Positions 12,002-24,034 of a stretch of DNA of 64,000 nt are shown in pieces (position 1 is the first letter of the stretch; the number at the start of each line of letters is the position of its first letter). The notes below the pieces were generated by a model that saw only the letters and a program-made list of their open reading frames with translations, made no database searches and was not told where the DNA came from. The position numbers and the translations under genes were made by a program. Source of the stretch: Nemertoderma westbladi. Taxonomy: Eukaryota > Xenacoelomorpha > Nemertodermatida > Nemertodermatidae. The DNA lies in the NCBI GenBank assembly GCA_032718475.1, contig JAUCBJ010005101.1, forward strand, positions 1 through 64,000. Reading direction: 5' to 3'.

Positions 12002-12748
12002 TTAACTCGTGTATTTGCTGAAAACCCGACATTTCAGAGTCTTTGGTAATCCTGGCATTCTTTTCCGCCTTTTCCGAGTCGCGAAGACCATGTAATGGTC
12101 ACTAACTCTCTCTTTGATTACTCCGTGGTTGCTAATCATGTATTCATTTGTAACAAATACATGGTCTATAATAGTGGCTGTTTTCGAAGTGACTTGGGTA
12201 GGTTCCATTATAACCTGTTTCAACCCATGATTGTTCGTGAAGTGTAGCAGCTTCTTCAGTTCGTTATTGATCCCAGGTATAGATAGAGGGTATTTTTTGA
12301 GTGACCTTGAATTTATATCCACAACTGGTGTCATGTCGATATTTGTGTCTCCCATTATGATAACTTCATTATAAGCTGAAATGTCAATACATCCTTCTAT
12401 GTTCTCAAACAGAGATAGGTCAGCATCAGGTCTATATACTACTCCAGTTAGCAGCGGTTTTGTATCTGGTAGTAATAGTTCTCCGAATAAAATTTCAGAC
12501 TGTGTTGCTTTTGGAGATTCCAGCTCATTAAAATGTAACCTTTTGTGGACATACAAGACGATTCCACCACCACTACGTCCAGTTCTGTATCGCCTAAACG
12601 CATTATAGTTTGATATATTAATGTTAACATTACTAATGGTGTCATCGAGCCAAGATTCCGTTATTGCTAGTAAATCGATTACGCTTGAATTCATTATTAT
12701 TCGCAACTTGTCAATTTTGTTCTTTAAGTGACAGATATTAACATGCAC
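12002..12748 (-). pseudogene. LINE apurinic-like endonuclease domain
   Basis: A 248-codon frame with the AP-endonuclease-like domain of non-LTR elements: LLAITESWLDD (catalytic TE-W), SGGGIVLYVHK, IIMGDTNIDM (GDxN) and IIDHVFVTNE, then VSDHYMVFA (SDH) at the C-terminus. The catalytic motifs are all recognisable. The true N-terminus is probably truncated, because the frame opens at the NICHLKNK segment. Confidence 0.85.
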
Positions 12749-12760
12749 AAAATGTATTCC

Positions 12761-13499
12761 ATTTGAATTGAAACTCGTGAGCCAGTCATAGGGATTATTG
12801 GTTGGAATATTTAAATTCTCCAGTGTGGTGGACAGGTATCACAAGTAGACCCTTTCAGCCAATCTAGTAGAATAACGCCTTAGACTGTGGTGTCCACATT
12901 TGTATATATGCTCATTGTGTTGACCTAAATTCGTTTGATTTTTTTTTCCCACATATTCATTGAAGCAATATACTGCGTAAGTGGATAAGCAGCATTCTCA
13001 AACAAAACGCCCAAAAACCAGCTAACCTGGGCATCTTATATCCAGGAATTTTCCAGTCCGATCCACCAACGGAAACTCGAGCTACAAAAGCAGCACCTGG
13101 CATATTTACTGACCTACTACCATTAATGCAACTTCCCAGAAAAGTTGCCCTCAACAAAATTGCTACCAGATCAAGTTAAGCCAATAAAAAAACAAGGTGC
13201 AAACGCAAAATAATACCAATACCACCTGCAATATCTGACATTACAGTTAAGAAGACCACGACAATCACCCCACGTAACAGCTAATGACATTTTTTACATT
13301 GTGTGCATGAGCAAAGGTTCACAGATGCCTGCAAAAGGCGGCAGAAACCAACTGCAACCACCACTGACACCGACCAATTGAGTCTAGATCTAGAAGGCCT
13401 TCACTGTGATTTCATTTCCATAGTCTAAGGCCTACAATCTTGTATCTGCCTATTCGAAACTGAGTGTGACACACTCACACAACGTTGTCATTCAACTCA
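12761..13499. other. Spacer, no gene supported
   Basis: A plus-strand frame at about 13020-13170 reads as ordinary protein-like sequence but has no recognisable motif. A (T)9 run occurs at 12940. It may be the decayed upstream part of a repeat; nothing can be named. Confidence 0.3.
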
Positions 13500-14180
13500 A
13501 GAAGAATTGGAAGCTGAGCACCATAAAAATGCGTGCTTTGAGTAGTGTATGCTTGAGTATGCTTGAGCATGAGGACGACTTCTGTTACCTGGGATAATGG
13601 ATCCGGAAGTCAGGTGAGGAACTTCGAATACGTAAGGGAAAGGCATGGGCAGCCTTGAATAGGCTTTCCAGGATTTGGAAGTCACCGAGAATTAATCGGA
13701 AACTTAAGGTCCGATTATTTAGAGCAGCAGTAGTTCCAGTACTCCTCTATGGGAGTCCATGCTGGGCTCTAACTGCTGAGGACACCAAATCTCTGGATGG
13801 CACATTCACAAGAATGCTTCGCCGGGTTCATTGTGTCAAGTACAATGCACACATATCCAACCAGACACTATATAACATTGGAGGTGTCTCATTGGTTCCC
13901 CCAAGCTTGACACTAGAACAAAATCGCCTCCGCTTTGCAGGACATTGCTTTCGCCGTGAGGACCAGCCAGTGCATAATCTTGTACTATGGCAGCCTCATG
14001 GAGAGAATAAGCATGGTGGACAGCCCATTACTTTCTTGAGACGCATCTTAAAGGACACTGACCTTGAAGATGCGGATGATCTAGCAAATGTCATGGGTGA
14101 TAGGGAGTTGTGGCGGTGCAATTTTGTCGACAAGCCGGCACAGCATTCTTAAAAATGCAGCTGCAATGCAGCATGCCGAT
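13500..14180 (+). pseudogene. RTE-like LINE RT C-terminal fragment
   Basis: The plus frame at 13655-14152 reads NRLSRIWKSPRINRKLKV, then LLYGSPCWALTAEDTKSLDG, TRMLRRVHCVKYNAHIS, RLRFAGHCFRREDQPVHNLV and LKDTDLEDADDLANVMGD. This is the connection and C-terminal domain typical of RTE-like elements after the RT. The upstream 13560-13650 part (DDFCYLG-like) is in another frame. The palm with the catalytic Asp pair is absent. The 3' end, a GCAGCTGCAATGCAGCATG tail, is shared with the minus-strand copy at 17285, so that is probably near the element end. Confidence 0.8.
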
Positions 14181-15480
14181 CCTAGTAGTACCATAAAAAT
14201 ATCATTTTTGAGTACCGCCTTCGAGATCTTGAAATTGTGCCATGCAGTCAAGCATCTGTAATCATACAAGCTCCAACAACCCTAGAACACACATGTAGTA
14301 GAGTTCTTGCTCCCTCCATATTCGCTGATACCAAATAATGGTATTGCAAATCACATAAGTTGTCCCATACCTACAACCCCAAAACTAGCTCATCAAGCAG
14401 ATAGATGCATCGGAGTGTTTGCAACTCAGGGAACATGTGTCTCCAAACAACTAAATACAACTTATACACCAACCATGACCAAATCATAGATATTTCTGCA
14501 AAGCCCAATCCTCTAGTGCAAACAGAAAGTAATGACAAATGCAAACTCAACCTAGTCAGATTTGGTACTATACAACTAGTACCAACTCCTGTGTTGCCCA
14601 AATCTAATTCAAATGTGGTACAAAAAGGAAGTGTTTATCAGTGATTGCTCAACCTACTATCTGGTTACATTACCCCTCAAGAACTGGACTGAATAGCGTT
14701 ACCTAATCCTAAGAAAACAGCTGAAGCAGATTTCAAACCCGAATTGATTCCACACATAACAACATCGACCAATGTCAGCCGTGTTCTACAAAGTGCCGCG
14801 TCATTCCATCGCACAACTCTCTTTGTAATTGGTATTAAACCCTCCAGTAATGAACAGCACCTGGCTGATTACTCCATTAATTAAGGAATAAAATTGTATT
14901 AAATATCTCTTCCATTGAATGCAGATGGTAACTCTAGGAATGCACGTATTGGGGTCAGCACGAGTGATTCTGAACAGGTAATGCAAAAGGTGTTCTGGCC
15001 ATCTGGAATCAGTTGCCGTGAATGGGTCCATCATTCCAAACAAACCTCAATACACAGAAATCAGATAAAATAGACTGGGGAAGTCCCAAATTATGTACAA
15101 CACCTCCACAGAAGTTCTCCCACCAACAGATGGTCGTGGAACTATTCATCCTTCCAGGCGTCCCTTCATATACAACAGAGGTTCGGTAATGTACCAACAA
15201 CAGTATGTTTGACAGCAAGCGCATAGCAGAAAGCACTGAATGCTCAATAACAAGTGGCAATAGCAAGTGCAGAACTGAATTTAATATTGCTTCAAACCAG
15301 GCAGTGACATTATTAACAGATTGTAAAATCATTCAGCACGAGTATTGGCTGGACTCCATATAGTATATCATGCTGATCTTGGCCTTCTTCAAGGCCCCAG
15401 GGCTAGTAGGAGCAATGCAACTGTTACGTTAGACGCAAAAGCCTACATCAGTGGCTTACCAGTATGAATCTCTTCACTAT
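14181..15480. other. Decayed repeat, nothing nameable
   Basis: About 1.3 kb with many short frames in both directions and no recognisable domain until endonuclease-like residues begin near 15480. It may be the upstream, fully decayed part of the LINE remnant that follows. Confidence 0.35.
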
Positions 15481-15985
15481 CGACACTCATAACCAATTCA
15501 GTGGCCCTTGCATCACATTTAGAGGTGGAACGGAGGAATCCTATATAGACCATATTATTGTACCATCCTTCCTACGTTGCTGACAACATAATAAGTGGTA
15601 AAGTACTTAAAGATGATCCTGTTAACAATCTATCAGATCATGTGCCCATCACTGCCAAGAAATCAGTAAAGGCCATACAAAATCAAACAATTCCCCAGCA
15701 TTCAACAAAATTCACACTGCTCGACAAATTGTCATGGAGAGCGGCAAGAGACGCTCAAAGAAATAGTTATATAAAGCAAGTCGACAATGGTCTCAGACAA
15801 ACCCATCACAAGCAGCTTCAGCATCCTTTTATATCTGTTTCTTTCCTTAATGACACTGCCAAAAGCATGCGTGATATAATCATAGGTGCAGCCCAGTGGT
15901 ACATTTCTCTAATGAAAGCAACTAAGGTGACTAAGAGCAGAATCCGCTCTAGGTTGCTGCAGCGCAAGAGCAAGACAACATAAGG
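15480..15985 (+). pseudogene. LINE endonuclease C-terminal remnant
   Basis: The plus strand encodes TFRGGTEESYIDHIIVPSFL (the IDHI box of LINE endonucleases), then after a frameshift VNNLSDHVPI (SDH box) and a linker-like stretch to about 15980. It ends before any RT motif. The two EN signatures in the right order and spacing make the assignment fairly safe, but the clade is unresolved. Confidence 0.65.
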
Positions 15986-17284
15986 CATTTACAAATTCTG
16001 GATAGAACGAGGGAAGGCACCAGATGAGGAATTTCGAAGTTTTTCGAAGAATTTTGAATTAAAGAATCGCTAAAGAATTTCTGTCAGCCAAAAAATAACT
16101 TCACTGTTTAAAGAAATCTGCTTTAAGACTAAATAATGAAACTATCTTAAGTGTCAGACACAATAAATTAATATTGAGGAAAAATGCTTTCTGAAATAAG
16201 GAAAAGGTGATCAATTATTGCCAATGAAATGACCGGGGACGTCTGCATGGGTATTACATTATGCATACCATGAGTGTATATTAGCTAGTCGGCGAGTTTG
16301 CAAGGAATATGTGCGTCACATGAGCTGCGATTTGAGGCTACTTTTAGTCACCTTACTGGTTAACACCACTAACACTACTTCAAAAGTTGCAGTGTATACA
16401 TGCGTGTATACAAGCAAAAGTTATTTTTTGAAAATACGTCACGCAAAACTTCCCCTTAGCAAGCCCATAGTAACTTACTCTTTTGAAGAAGTGTGTACTA
16501 CCAGCTCTTCTTGGAAATCATTCAAAGGCAAAGCACCAGAAGAACCCAAACATGTAACAGAGAGTAAAAACGACATAACATTATCAAACAGTTATGGTGA
16601 TTTAGATTCTTAAACACAGCTCACAGCTTTTCCTAACAACAAAATGAACTACTGGGACATATTAGAACCATATCGAGGGGCAAAAGCTCCTCAGAAATAA
16701 CTATAGATGAAATAGGATAAAAATCTACTCGCAGTGATAAATCTCAAATTAGAAACTGGAAATAACACTGAATCGAGTATTCCTATAGAAGTATATACTA
16801 CTATCTGGTCATTTAATATTAATTTATTTAATATAATTAATTTAATTTAATATGACACATGATTGTTTGAAAATATCGAACCCCCTATACAACACCTTAC
16901 AACTAACATATTCAATACCAAACTTATTGTAACTGCATTCGTTGTGCTTATCGTTACTGCAAATTGTATGTTTAGACTGTGTTTGTAAATACAATTTCCC
17001 ACCATGCATAGCTGTGCCTTATAGCAGTGCAATACATTTTGGAATACAATAATTGTAGCAAGGGTATAAAATGAAAATCAAATGGTTCAACAAATCATAA
17101 AGCATATAAACTCACTTAAAGTCGCTTACAAATAAAATAAAATAAACTCACTTACAAGACATTAAATATCTTAAGTTTCAAATTCAAAGCATACAAAATG
17201 AAACATTAAATATACTTACTCACATGTTCTCTCCAAAAATACAGATATTCTTGTGTTACAAGATCATTGGCTAGGTTCAAGAGA
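15986..17284. other. Spacer; one weak 100-codon ORF
   Basis: A plus frame at 16311-16613 (starting MRHMSCDLRLLLVTLLV) has a hydrophobic N-terminal stretch and no recognisable domain; I do not call it a gene. The rest is AT-rich. Confidence 0.3.
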
Positions 17285-17878
17285 TGCTGCATTGCGACAT
17301 GCTGCATTGCAGCTGCATTTTTAAGAATGCTGTGCTGGATTGTCGACAAAATTGCGCCGCCACAACTCCCTATCACCCATGACATTGGCTAGATCATCCG
17401 CATCTTCAAGGCCAGTGTCCTTTAAGATGCGCCTCAAGAATGTCATGGGCTGTCAACCATGCTTATTCACTCCATGAGGCCGCCAAAGCACAAGATTATG
17501 CACTGGCAGGTCCTCATGGCGAAAGCAATGTCCTGCAAAGCGAAGGCGGCTTTGTTCTAGTGTCAAGCTTGGGGGAACCAATGAGACACCTCCAATGTTA
17601 TATATTGTCTGTTTGGAGATGTGTGCATTGTACAGCACTTAAGACACAATAAACCCGGCGAAGCATTTTTGTGAATGTGCCATCCAGAGATTTGGTGTCA
17701 TCGGCAGTTGAAGCCCAGCATGGAGGAGTACTGCAACTACTGCTGCTCTAAATAATCGGACCTTAAGTTTGCGATTAATTCTCTGTGACTTGTAAATCCT
17801 GGAAAGCCTATTCAAGGCTGCCCATGCCTTTTCCTTACATATTCGAAGGTCCTCACCTGACTTCTGGATCAACCACAT
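17285..17878 (-). pseudogene. RTE-like LINE RT C-terminal fragment
   Basis: The minus-strand copy is closely related to 13500-14180: RLSRIYKSQRINRKLKVRLF, LEQSRLRFAGHCFRHEDLPV and the same GCAGCTGCATTTTTAAG end at the left. A frameshift near 17640 splits it. Like its relatives it is 5'-truncated ahead of the RT palm, the usual outcome of incomplete target-primed reverse transcription. Confidence 0.8.
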
Positions 17879-17882
17879 ACAG

Positions 17883-18162
17883 CTTCAAAAAGGCTACACG
17901 TGTTTATACTCAGTAGCAGATGGCATGTTAGATACAAAATCAAGAGTACGGGGGGAAGGGGGAGTAGCTATATTTATCAAAGAAGAAATATATCAACTTT
18001 GCACAAAAATTCATACAGTCAGTCATCACATAGTTGGACTGTCTATAAATTGCCTGTTTACCAAAGATATTGATTTTTATATTCGTGCAATTTGACGAGA
18101 TCCCGAGGATATGTTTATTAATCAATCGACATTCAAGTTAATGAAATTGTCACATAGTCAAT
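17883..18162 (+). pseudogene. LINE endonuclease N-terminal fragment, left half of a split element
   Basis: The plus strand reads GYTCLYSVADGMLDTKSRVR then GEGGVAIFIKEEIYQLC and HHIVGLSINC, the GG-(I/V)A-(I/V)-(F/Y) core of a LINE endonuclease. It stops at 18094. The next expected EN block (EIFIAGDINCN, the GDxN box) is found at 24110-24150 on the same strand. The inference is that the minus-strand LINE at 18.2-24.0 kb landed inside this older plus-strand element. Confidence 0.6.
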
Positions 18163-18452
18163 GTACCGGTAACACATATATTAATTTATATCAAAAGCAC
18201 CAAAATGTTATTATTTGTAAGTATTTGCCGAGCGCCAGCTAATTCACCAATATAACGTTGGCCGTTACCAAAATTACCGTTAACAAGGCCAAAATTCACA
18301 ATCGTATACCGTAGTTGATCTTGATAGTACGAAAATATATGTTTCAGATGAAAAACAAATACGTACGTACATACGATAATATATACAATTTAAAGCGATA
18401 GACATTGGGAGAGGGATCAATGCATTTCAAGATGGTTACACTCTTTAATTTT

Positions 18453-19209
18453 CTAGAGTACAACAGAAGCTATGCTTGTTACACCAACTATAGTCAGTGT
18501 GAATACCTCTGCCCTCAGGGCCATTGCTTTGTGGACAAAAATTGCCAAATTCATAATTACGGACGAATCCGAGGACAAGTGAAATAAGCGAAATTTTTCA
18601 AAACTGGGAGGGGTTGCGCTATGATGCGAATCTAAATATTGGGTTCTCAGAGCGTTATATTTAGGGCACACAAACAAAAAATTATACACATCTTCTATTC
18701 GGTCGATGTTGCATACTTGACACACCCGATCGGAGCGAGCAACTCTTCGCCATCACCCAGTTTCTATAGCCAACTGATGCGAAGAACATCTGAACTTCGA
18801 AAGCGAATATCTCAGTTGTGGATGTTCAGTTAGCACACTAAGGTATAATTCAGGTCGGAAGCAGTACTTTACATAAAGAGTACCCTTGGGCGAATTATTT
18901 ATTAAGGACCACCAATTCTGAATAAATTGTTCTTTAAGTTCCCGTTTAGCTTTAGCTAAAAACTTTAGTTTCTCTGGTACGAGCTGGTTTATGCCAAGCC
19001 CAAGATAAGCCAATTCCGTTCAATAAATGCCGTACTCGCGAAGCCCAATTTGAAAGCGACCGTTTGCGTAAACAATCATTTACAGCCAAGGTGTAGGCTA
19101 GTTTTGCGATTCTAGAATCTGACATTGTAATAAGTTTTAGCCAATATTTTAGAATACTCACTTTTCTTTCAACTACGAGTGGGAAAATACCACACTCGCC
19201 GTACACCAT
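18453..19209 (-). pseudogene. LINE ORF2 C-terminal region with CCHC motif
   Basis: Three overlapping frames (19209-18952, 19013-18753, 18725-18453) continue the RT ORF. The last has VCNIDRIEDVYNFLFVCPKY, preceded by MCQ, giving CxxC...(N/H)xxxxCPxY as in the C-terminal zinc finger of several LINE clades. Frameshifts separate the pieces. In an intact element this would be one polypeptide with the RT. Confidence 0.75.
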
Positions 19210-19266
19210 ATAGTTTGGTGTTCACGATTTCAATTTAAGCACTCTTTTTAAGAAAGAAAGCTGAAT

Positions 19267-20775
19267 TCACTCGATACCCACTGCGGGGCAAAACCTCCAG
19301 ACCCTCCAGGGCCAGACCTCACAACCATAATTTAAAATAGGTTTAATGAGACATTGAAACAGTTTGCATAAAAGTTGCATAGGCGCCGTAGGAAAACAAT
19401 ACATATACCTCGCCAACGAAAATAACGCCTTATTAGCTTTGTCACACAGCAATTTCTGAGCTGCTAAAGAGCTACCCCCTGAGGAGAAAACAACTCCCAG
19501 GTACAAATACTCTGACACCACCTGAACTGGAGTGCCATTGTAAGTCCATGTATCCAGTGGGGAAATTGACCCCGCCTTTTTAAAGACAACCACTTTAGTC
19601 TTATCAAGGTTTACGCTGAGTCCCCAGAACTTACAGTAGTCCAACAAAACATGTAAAGATCTCTGCAGGCCAAGGGATGAGTGGGAAACAAGGACAATAT
19701 CGTCCGCATAGAGTAACATAAACAGTTGTAAGTTACCGATGTCCAAGCTGTCAACCCCGCATGTAGACATGTGGCTCTCAAAGTCATTGAGAAACAGTGA
19801 GAAAAGAAGAGGCGATAGAGATTCGCCCTGTAAGACTCCAACTAGACAGTCAAAAGATTGTGAAAATTGACCATCCCAACAAACACGTGATTTTATTGCC
19901 TTATACATTTCCTTAATAATATTAAAAATTCTCCCGCAAAAACCCATGTTAGTTAATTTTAACCAGAGTGCCTGTCTGTCCACACTATCGAATGCTTTTC
20001 GAAAATCGACAAAGCATGCGTATAGTTTCATTTTTGAGTTTATTAAGTGACTCACAATAGAATAAAAAGTAAATATATGATCTACAGTACTAAACCCTTT
20101 CCTAAAACCCGCCTGTCCGTCACTTAGGAGTCCTGACACGTCGACCCACCAAGTTAAACGAGAGTTAATTAAACCTGTAAAGAGTTTACCAAGTACACTT
20201 AATAGACTGATTCCCCTGTAGTTTCCACCCTCTGACTTGCTACCTTTGTTTTTGTAAAACGGGCTGATAATAGCATCGGTCCATGCCTCGGGGAAATGGC
20301 CAGAGAAAAGCACAGCATTGAAAAGTATTGTCATCACAGGTGTCAGCTGCGAGCAGCCGACTACAAAGAATTCATTTATTAGGAGATCAGCACCGGATGC
20401 TTTACCTCTCTTGAGATTTCTTATTCCACCCTGAACTTCCTCTTCAGTAAAAGCATCTCCAAGTAAATTTTCGAAAATATCTTTATGCACATTGAAATTA
20501 TTTGGTCTTTGAGGCGTAATTCCAATGTCAATAAAATTATCATCACTATTATTCTTACACAGGTTGGAGAAATGATTTTCAAGGATATTTAATGAAATAT
20601 GTTTTGTACAATCACTGCCATGGTTGGGCTGACTAGCTTTAAACAGAAGTTTCCAGAACTTTTTAGTTTCCGTTACAGAGTATTCTGCAAGTTTTTTTGA
20701 TTGGGAAACCTTGAATGCAAATTTTGTCTGCCGTATACAACTAAGAAAAGCTCCACGTGCTTTTGATAATAGCAA
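19267..20775 (-). CDS. LINE reverse transcriptase, 502 codons
   Basis: RT domain in order: GKASGADLLINEFFV, SPFYKNKGSKSEGGNYRGIS (the NYRGIS box), AGFRKGFSTVDHIFT, CFVDFRKAFDSVDRQALW (motif A, D in FRKAFD), GVLQGESLSPLLFSLFLND (motif B), LLYADDIVLV (motif C, YADD intact) and LSVNLDKTKVVVFKKAG. The catalytic aspartates are present. The frame runs off at ILNYGCEVW into an aberrant end, caused by a frameshift before the C-terminal domain. Function in the cell would be target-primed reverse transcription of its own RNA. This copy is probably inactive. Confidence 0.85.
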   Translation of the reverse strand: MLLSKARGAFLSCIRQTKFAFKVSQSKKLAEYSVTETKKFWKLLFKASQPNHGSDCTKHISLNILENHFSNLCKNNSDDNFIDIGITPQRPNNFNVHKDIFENLLGDAFTEEEVQGGIRNLKRGKASGADLLINEFFVVGCSQLTPVMTILFNAVLFSGHFPEAWTDAIISPFYKNKGSKSEGGNYRGISLLSVLGKLFTGLINSRLTWWVDVSGLLSDGQAGFRKGFSTVDHIFTFYSIVSHLINSKMKLYACFVDFRKAFDSVDRQALWLKLTNMGFCGRIFNIIKEMYKAIKSRVCWDGQFSQSFDCLVGVLQGESLSPLLFSLFLNDFESHMSTCGVDSLDIGNLQLFMLLYADDIVLVSHSSLGLQRSLHVLLDYCKFWGLSVNLDKTKVVVFKKAGSISPLDTWTYNGTPVQVVSEYLYLGVVFSSGGSSLAAQKLLCDKANKALFSLARYMYCFPTAPMQLLCKLFQCLIKPILNYGCEVWPWRVWRFCPAVGIE

Positions 20776-20810
20776 ATGGGCCTCTGGAGACCGATTCCTA
20801 TTCCAGTTAT

Positions 20811-21800
20811 TTAGCGCTGTACGAAATGCCGCCTTTTTAGTAGAACACTTGCTGTTGTACCAGATGGGTGGTTTCCTAGGTCACCCTTTTCCTTTGTGTC
20901 GGTTTTTGTACTTGCAAAGTACTGGTGCCCAGCTGAATGTAAACACTCATTGAAACTGCCAACAGCTTTGTCAATTTTTTCTTGGGAAAATATACCGTCA
21001 CATAAGTCATCGCTAATGTTGTTCAAAGTAGCCTTAATATCGGGGTTGTCTAAGAAATTTTTATAACTGTCAGCTTTATTATCTCGCCAGTGGAAGTGTT
21101 TAGATTCTACAAATTTATCATTGCAAACAGAGTCAGTTGGTGGGATAGGTGAGCCGCAGTGCAGTTGTTCACCTATCCCAGTTATTACTGTCGTGACCAC
21201 ACGATGTTTTGAAAACAAGTTTTCATCGCCAACATTTAGTTCTGAGATTAGCTTAAATAAAAGTGGGCTTGCGATAAAGTAATCGATAGTAGATTTCCCC
21301 ATTACTTTATTTTTACCGGTGCAGTGAAAAGTACACTCGCCACCGACTAAACCATCAGTTCCAACTCTCCCATTGGCTATTCGGAGTCCAGAATTTCTAC
21401 AAAGAGTTAATAGTCTCCAGCCATAGTTATTAATTTTTGGATCGGTATTTTTCCAATCTGTCTCAATTGGAAAGTCAGTAGTATTAAACTGATGGCTATT
21501 CGGAATTATGTCATCATTAGGAAGCAGTCTGTCAAGAGTATCACAAGGTCTGTCATTGGGGATAAATTCAGGCTCGGTACTAGTTCGTGCATTGAAATCG
21601 CCAAAAATCATAAGTTCACCCAGATAACTGAACTGTATTATTCCTTCCTCCAGTTTATCAAATACAGAAATTGGTTCCAATAAGGCTGCTGTTGAACCGT
21701 TCGGCGGTAAATACACCAGACGTAGAACAATATCTGTAATGATACCGAGTTTTTTTGCTTCAAAAAGTACCCATAGGATGTCGTCATCACTTTCACACAA
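20811..21800 (-). pseudogene. LINE endonuclease domain
   Basis: The frame contains LMIFGDFNARTSTEPEF (GDFNA box), NSGLRIANGRVGTDGLVGGE, STIDYFIASPLLF (IDY box) and FSKHRVVTTVI (equivalent of SDH). The N-terminal catalytic E region lies beyond 21800 in another frame, so at least one indel separates it. It belongs with the RT ORF just downstream on the same strand, about 35 bases away, and was originally continuous with it. Confidence 0.8.
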
Positions 21801-22080
21801 AACATGTACCGCCCCGTCGTATTTTGATTTATAATATAGCGTAATTCCGCCACTGCATCTTTTAGCATTTTAATTTTTTCGCTTCCTGTTGACGGATACA
21901 TTTGAGTAGCCATTTATATTTAAATCAAGCTCAGCAACTGGACTAGGCCACGTTTCAGTGCACAAAAAAAGTCATAACCAGAAATTAATTTGGTAAAATC
22001 AGGTTCTACAATACTATTTACTATACCCTTAACATTAAAATTACCAAACTTCAGTCTTGTTTCTAACTTGGAATTGGTGT

Positions 22081-23867
22081 TTAACCTTTGCCCAGTGGAA
22101 TGATGGACTGAGGGCCCATAGAGTTATCTGGTTGGCGTCTATTACTACAGACACCATTTAAATTAGGCTGCATTGCGTTTGTGGTGCCGGACCGCGATCT
22201 TGTCCCATAAGGGTTTTCACCGGCACCCTTTCTGTTCACTGCACCTAGGCTGTTGCAACGTGTACGACCAGACCCACGGCCTCTCGGAGCCGTGTACCGT
22301 TGGCCGCTGGCTGCCCTAGTTAACGAACGACAGATAGTATTTATAGATCTTTGTTTTCTGCGGTTAGCAGACACTAAGGATGAGACAATTGGCGGAACTA
22401 CAGGTAGAGGAGGTCCATACTTGAAACAGTTACGTTGACCTCCTGGGGAGGTATAATTTGTTTAGACGCTGGAGCTGGTGGACTCAAATAAGCCTCCATG
22501 GGGCCACTTTCCAATAATGTGGTACTAGCACCCATAGTTGGAATTACAACGCTATGGTTAGTCTCGCAGTGAATTTCAAAACTAGAAACTCCCTCTCCGG
22601 CATGGCTACCACTAACAGAGTCTGGTATGGGTGCACCAATACATAAATTAGAAACATGTGGTTCATCTACTGTGCCTACACCTAGAAAGTTATTGGGTAG
22701 ATGTACATTTACAGTACTGAGATCTGCATCTATAGCGTTGGTGCCGTCGGTATTATCGGACAGGGGCTCATAGTGTACAGCACTACTAGTAGTTGGCGGG
22801 AAATTAACTACACCTTAATTTGCTGGCGCATCGGCTGAAAAACTAGGGCCAAACTGGAATACTGGCGATGTACTGGAATTAGAGATGACTGCACAATTTA
22901 TACTTGGTGCCCTCACTGTATATGGTGCAACAACCGTACCTGGAATAACCTAGTGTACGAACAGCGATAGAGCTGTAAGTACCAGTATTATGAGATACTC
23001 TAGGTACGCCACTGCTGGTAGTATCACCTACTGCGATTAGATCTCCAAGATTGATGTCGCGGTTGTTAGATCCAATGTCCCATCCAGAAAATTGCTTGCC
23101 GTTGATAAACATAATGTTTCTTGCAACGCTGCTACGATAGCCATTGTTATGAGCCTCACGCGCTAGTCGGTGGAGAACTTGGCGTTGCAGGAGTATTTCC
23201 TCCGGGAAATCTTCCGAAACTCGGTACTCCGTGTTCAATAGAATTTTGGCAGCTTTCCATACATGTGTTCTATCTAAAAATGTAAGAAACTCCACCTTTA
23301 TTGGTGGAGGCTTCGCGTTGGCATTTCGATTTGTCCGACCGAGACAGAAGACGTTGTCGATGGGGATAAATTTGTTGACTTTTAAGACGTTTTTCATAAA
23401 ACCGTTAAGTATTTCTACGAGGGCTTCCGGTTTGTCTGACTCCGACATTATCCCTCCGAAGATTAAACTCTTCCTGGATTGCCTCATTTCAAACTCTACC
23501 TGGCGCCTCAAGTTTGAGATGCTTCTAAGTTTGTTTTCTTCAATTCTTGTGCCCATTGCTGCAAGCAAACCCTTAATATCATTGACAGACACATGGATTG
23601 ACGGAATTAAGCTGAGAATGTTCTCGAGGTTTGTCGACTCGTTTAGCCTCGAGAACCCGAAGACGAGAAACTGTTTTGCTCGCTGCTGGATATCCAGGGG
23701 CGTTTATTGTTACTACTAATACGCAACCCGTTAGTATCATTGCTACCGCCACCACTGTAAAATTGGTGGTGCTGATAGTTGCCAGTCGGAGTCGCTTGGT
23801 TGGGGTTGCCAAGCCCATAAACCGGCACTGTTTGACTTGTCGAGGATGAGAAATACTGCATTTCCAT
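22081..23867 (-). pseudogene. LINE ORF1, frame-broken
   Basis: Largest piece 23592-22879 (237 codons): LRRQVEFEMRQSRKSLIFGG, then FCLGRTNRNANAKPPPIKVE and FLDRTHVWKAAKILL, the RRM-like core seen in L1/Tx1-type and related ORF1 proteins (a nucleic-acid chaperone that coats element RNA). A Ser/Gly-rich N-terminal piece lies at 23867-23643 and an Arg/Gly/Asn-rich tail at 22374-22081. At least two frame breaks separate them. Its position upstream of the endonuclease fits ORF1. Confidence 0.65.
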
Positions 23868-24034
23868 TTCGAGGACTCACTGCTTTCATCGACGCAGCTT
23901 TGTGGACCAAGGATATTAAATGGTACAGTTTATTATCGCTGTGCTGCAATATGGCAGTAGGAGTAGGCCTACTGCAGTCTGCAGTACTGCAGAATAGCCG
24001 TACTTGCAGATATGCATTGGTACCGGTACCGGTA

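Larger units (their letters stand above)
9405..12760 (-). mobile_element. Decayed CR1/Jockey-like LINE
   Basis: Minus-strand pieces follow in the order of a non-LTR ORF2: endonuclease (12748-12002), RT fingers (11964-11104), palm (11088-10684), FADD and thumb (10680-10366), and a degenerate C-terminus containing GPKLWNNLPTTIANSSSI near 10250-10180. At least four frame breaks separate them. The minus-strand 3' end seems to fall at about 9409, where a (TCAA)n tract (TTGATTGATTGATTGAT on the plus strand) follows about 770 bases of non-coding sequence; short tandem repeats at the 3' end are usual for CR1/L2/I-like elements. The 5' end is not found beyond 12760. Confidence 0.8.
18172..24019 (-). 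mobile_element. Near-full-length two-ORF LINE
   Basis: The minus strand has ORF1 remnants (23867-22081), then endonuclease (22080-20811), RT (20775-19267) and a C-terminal zinc-knuckle region (19209-18453). The nine-base string GTACCGGTA at 18163-18171 and 24020-24028 is a candidate target-site duplication, giving a 5.85-kb element. Only a few frame breaks exist, so it is younger than the other LINEs to the left. YADD in the RT and a CCHC tail distinguish it from the CR1-like elements in this window. The clade is not settled. Confidence 0.75.

Noticed and set aside
16311-16613. 100-codon plus-strand ORF with a hydrophobic start
   Set aside because: No recognisable domain, repeat-rich surroundings and no neighbouring exons; kept only as a note in the spacer entry.
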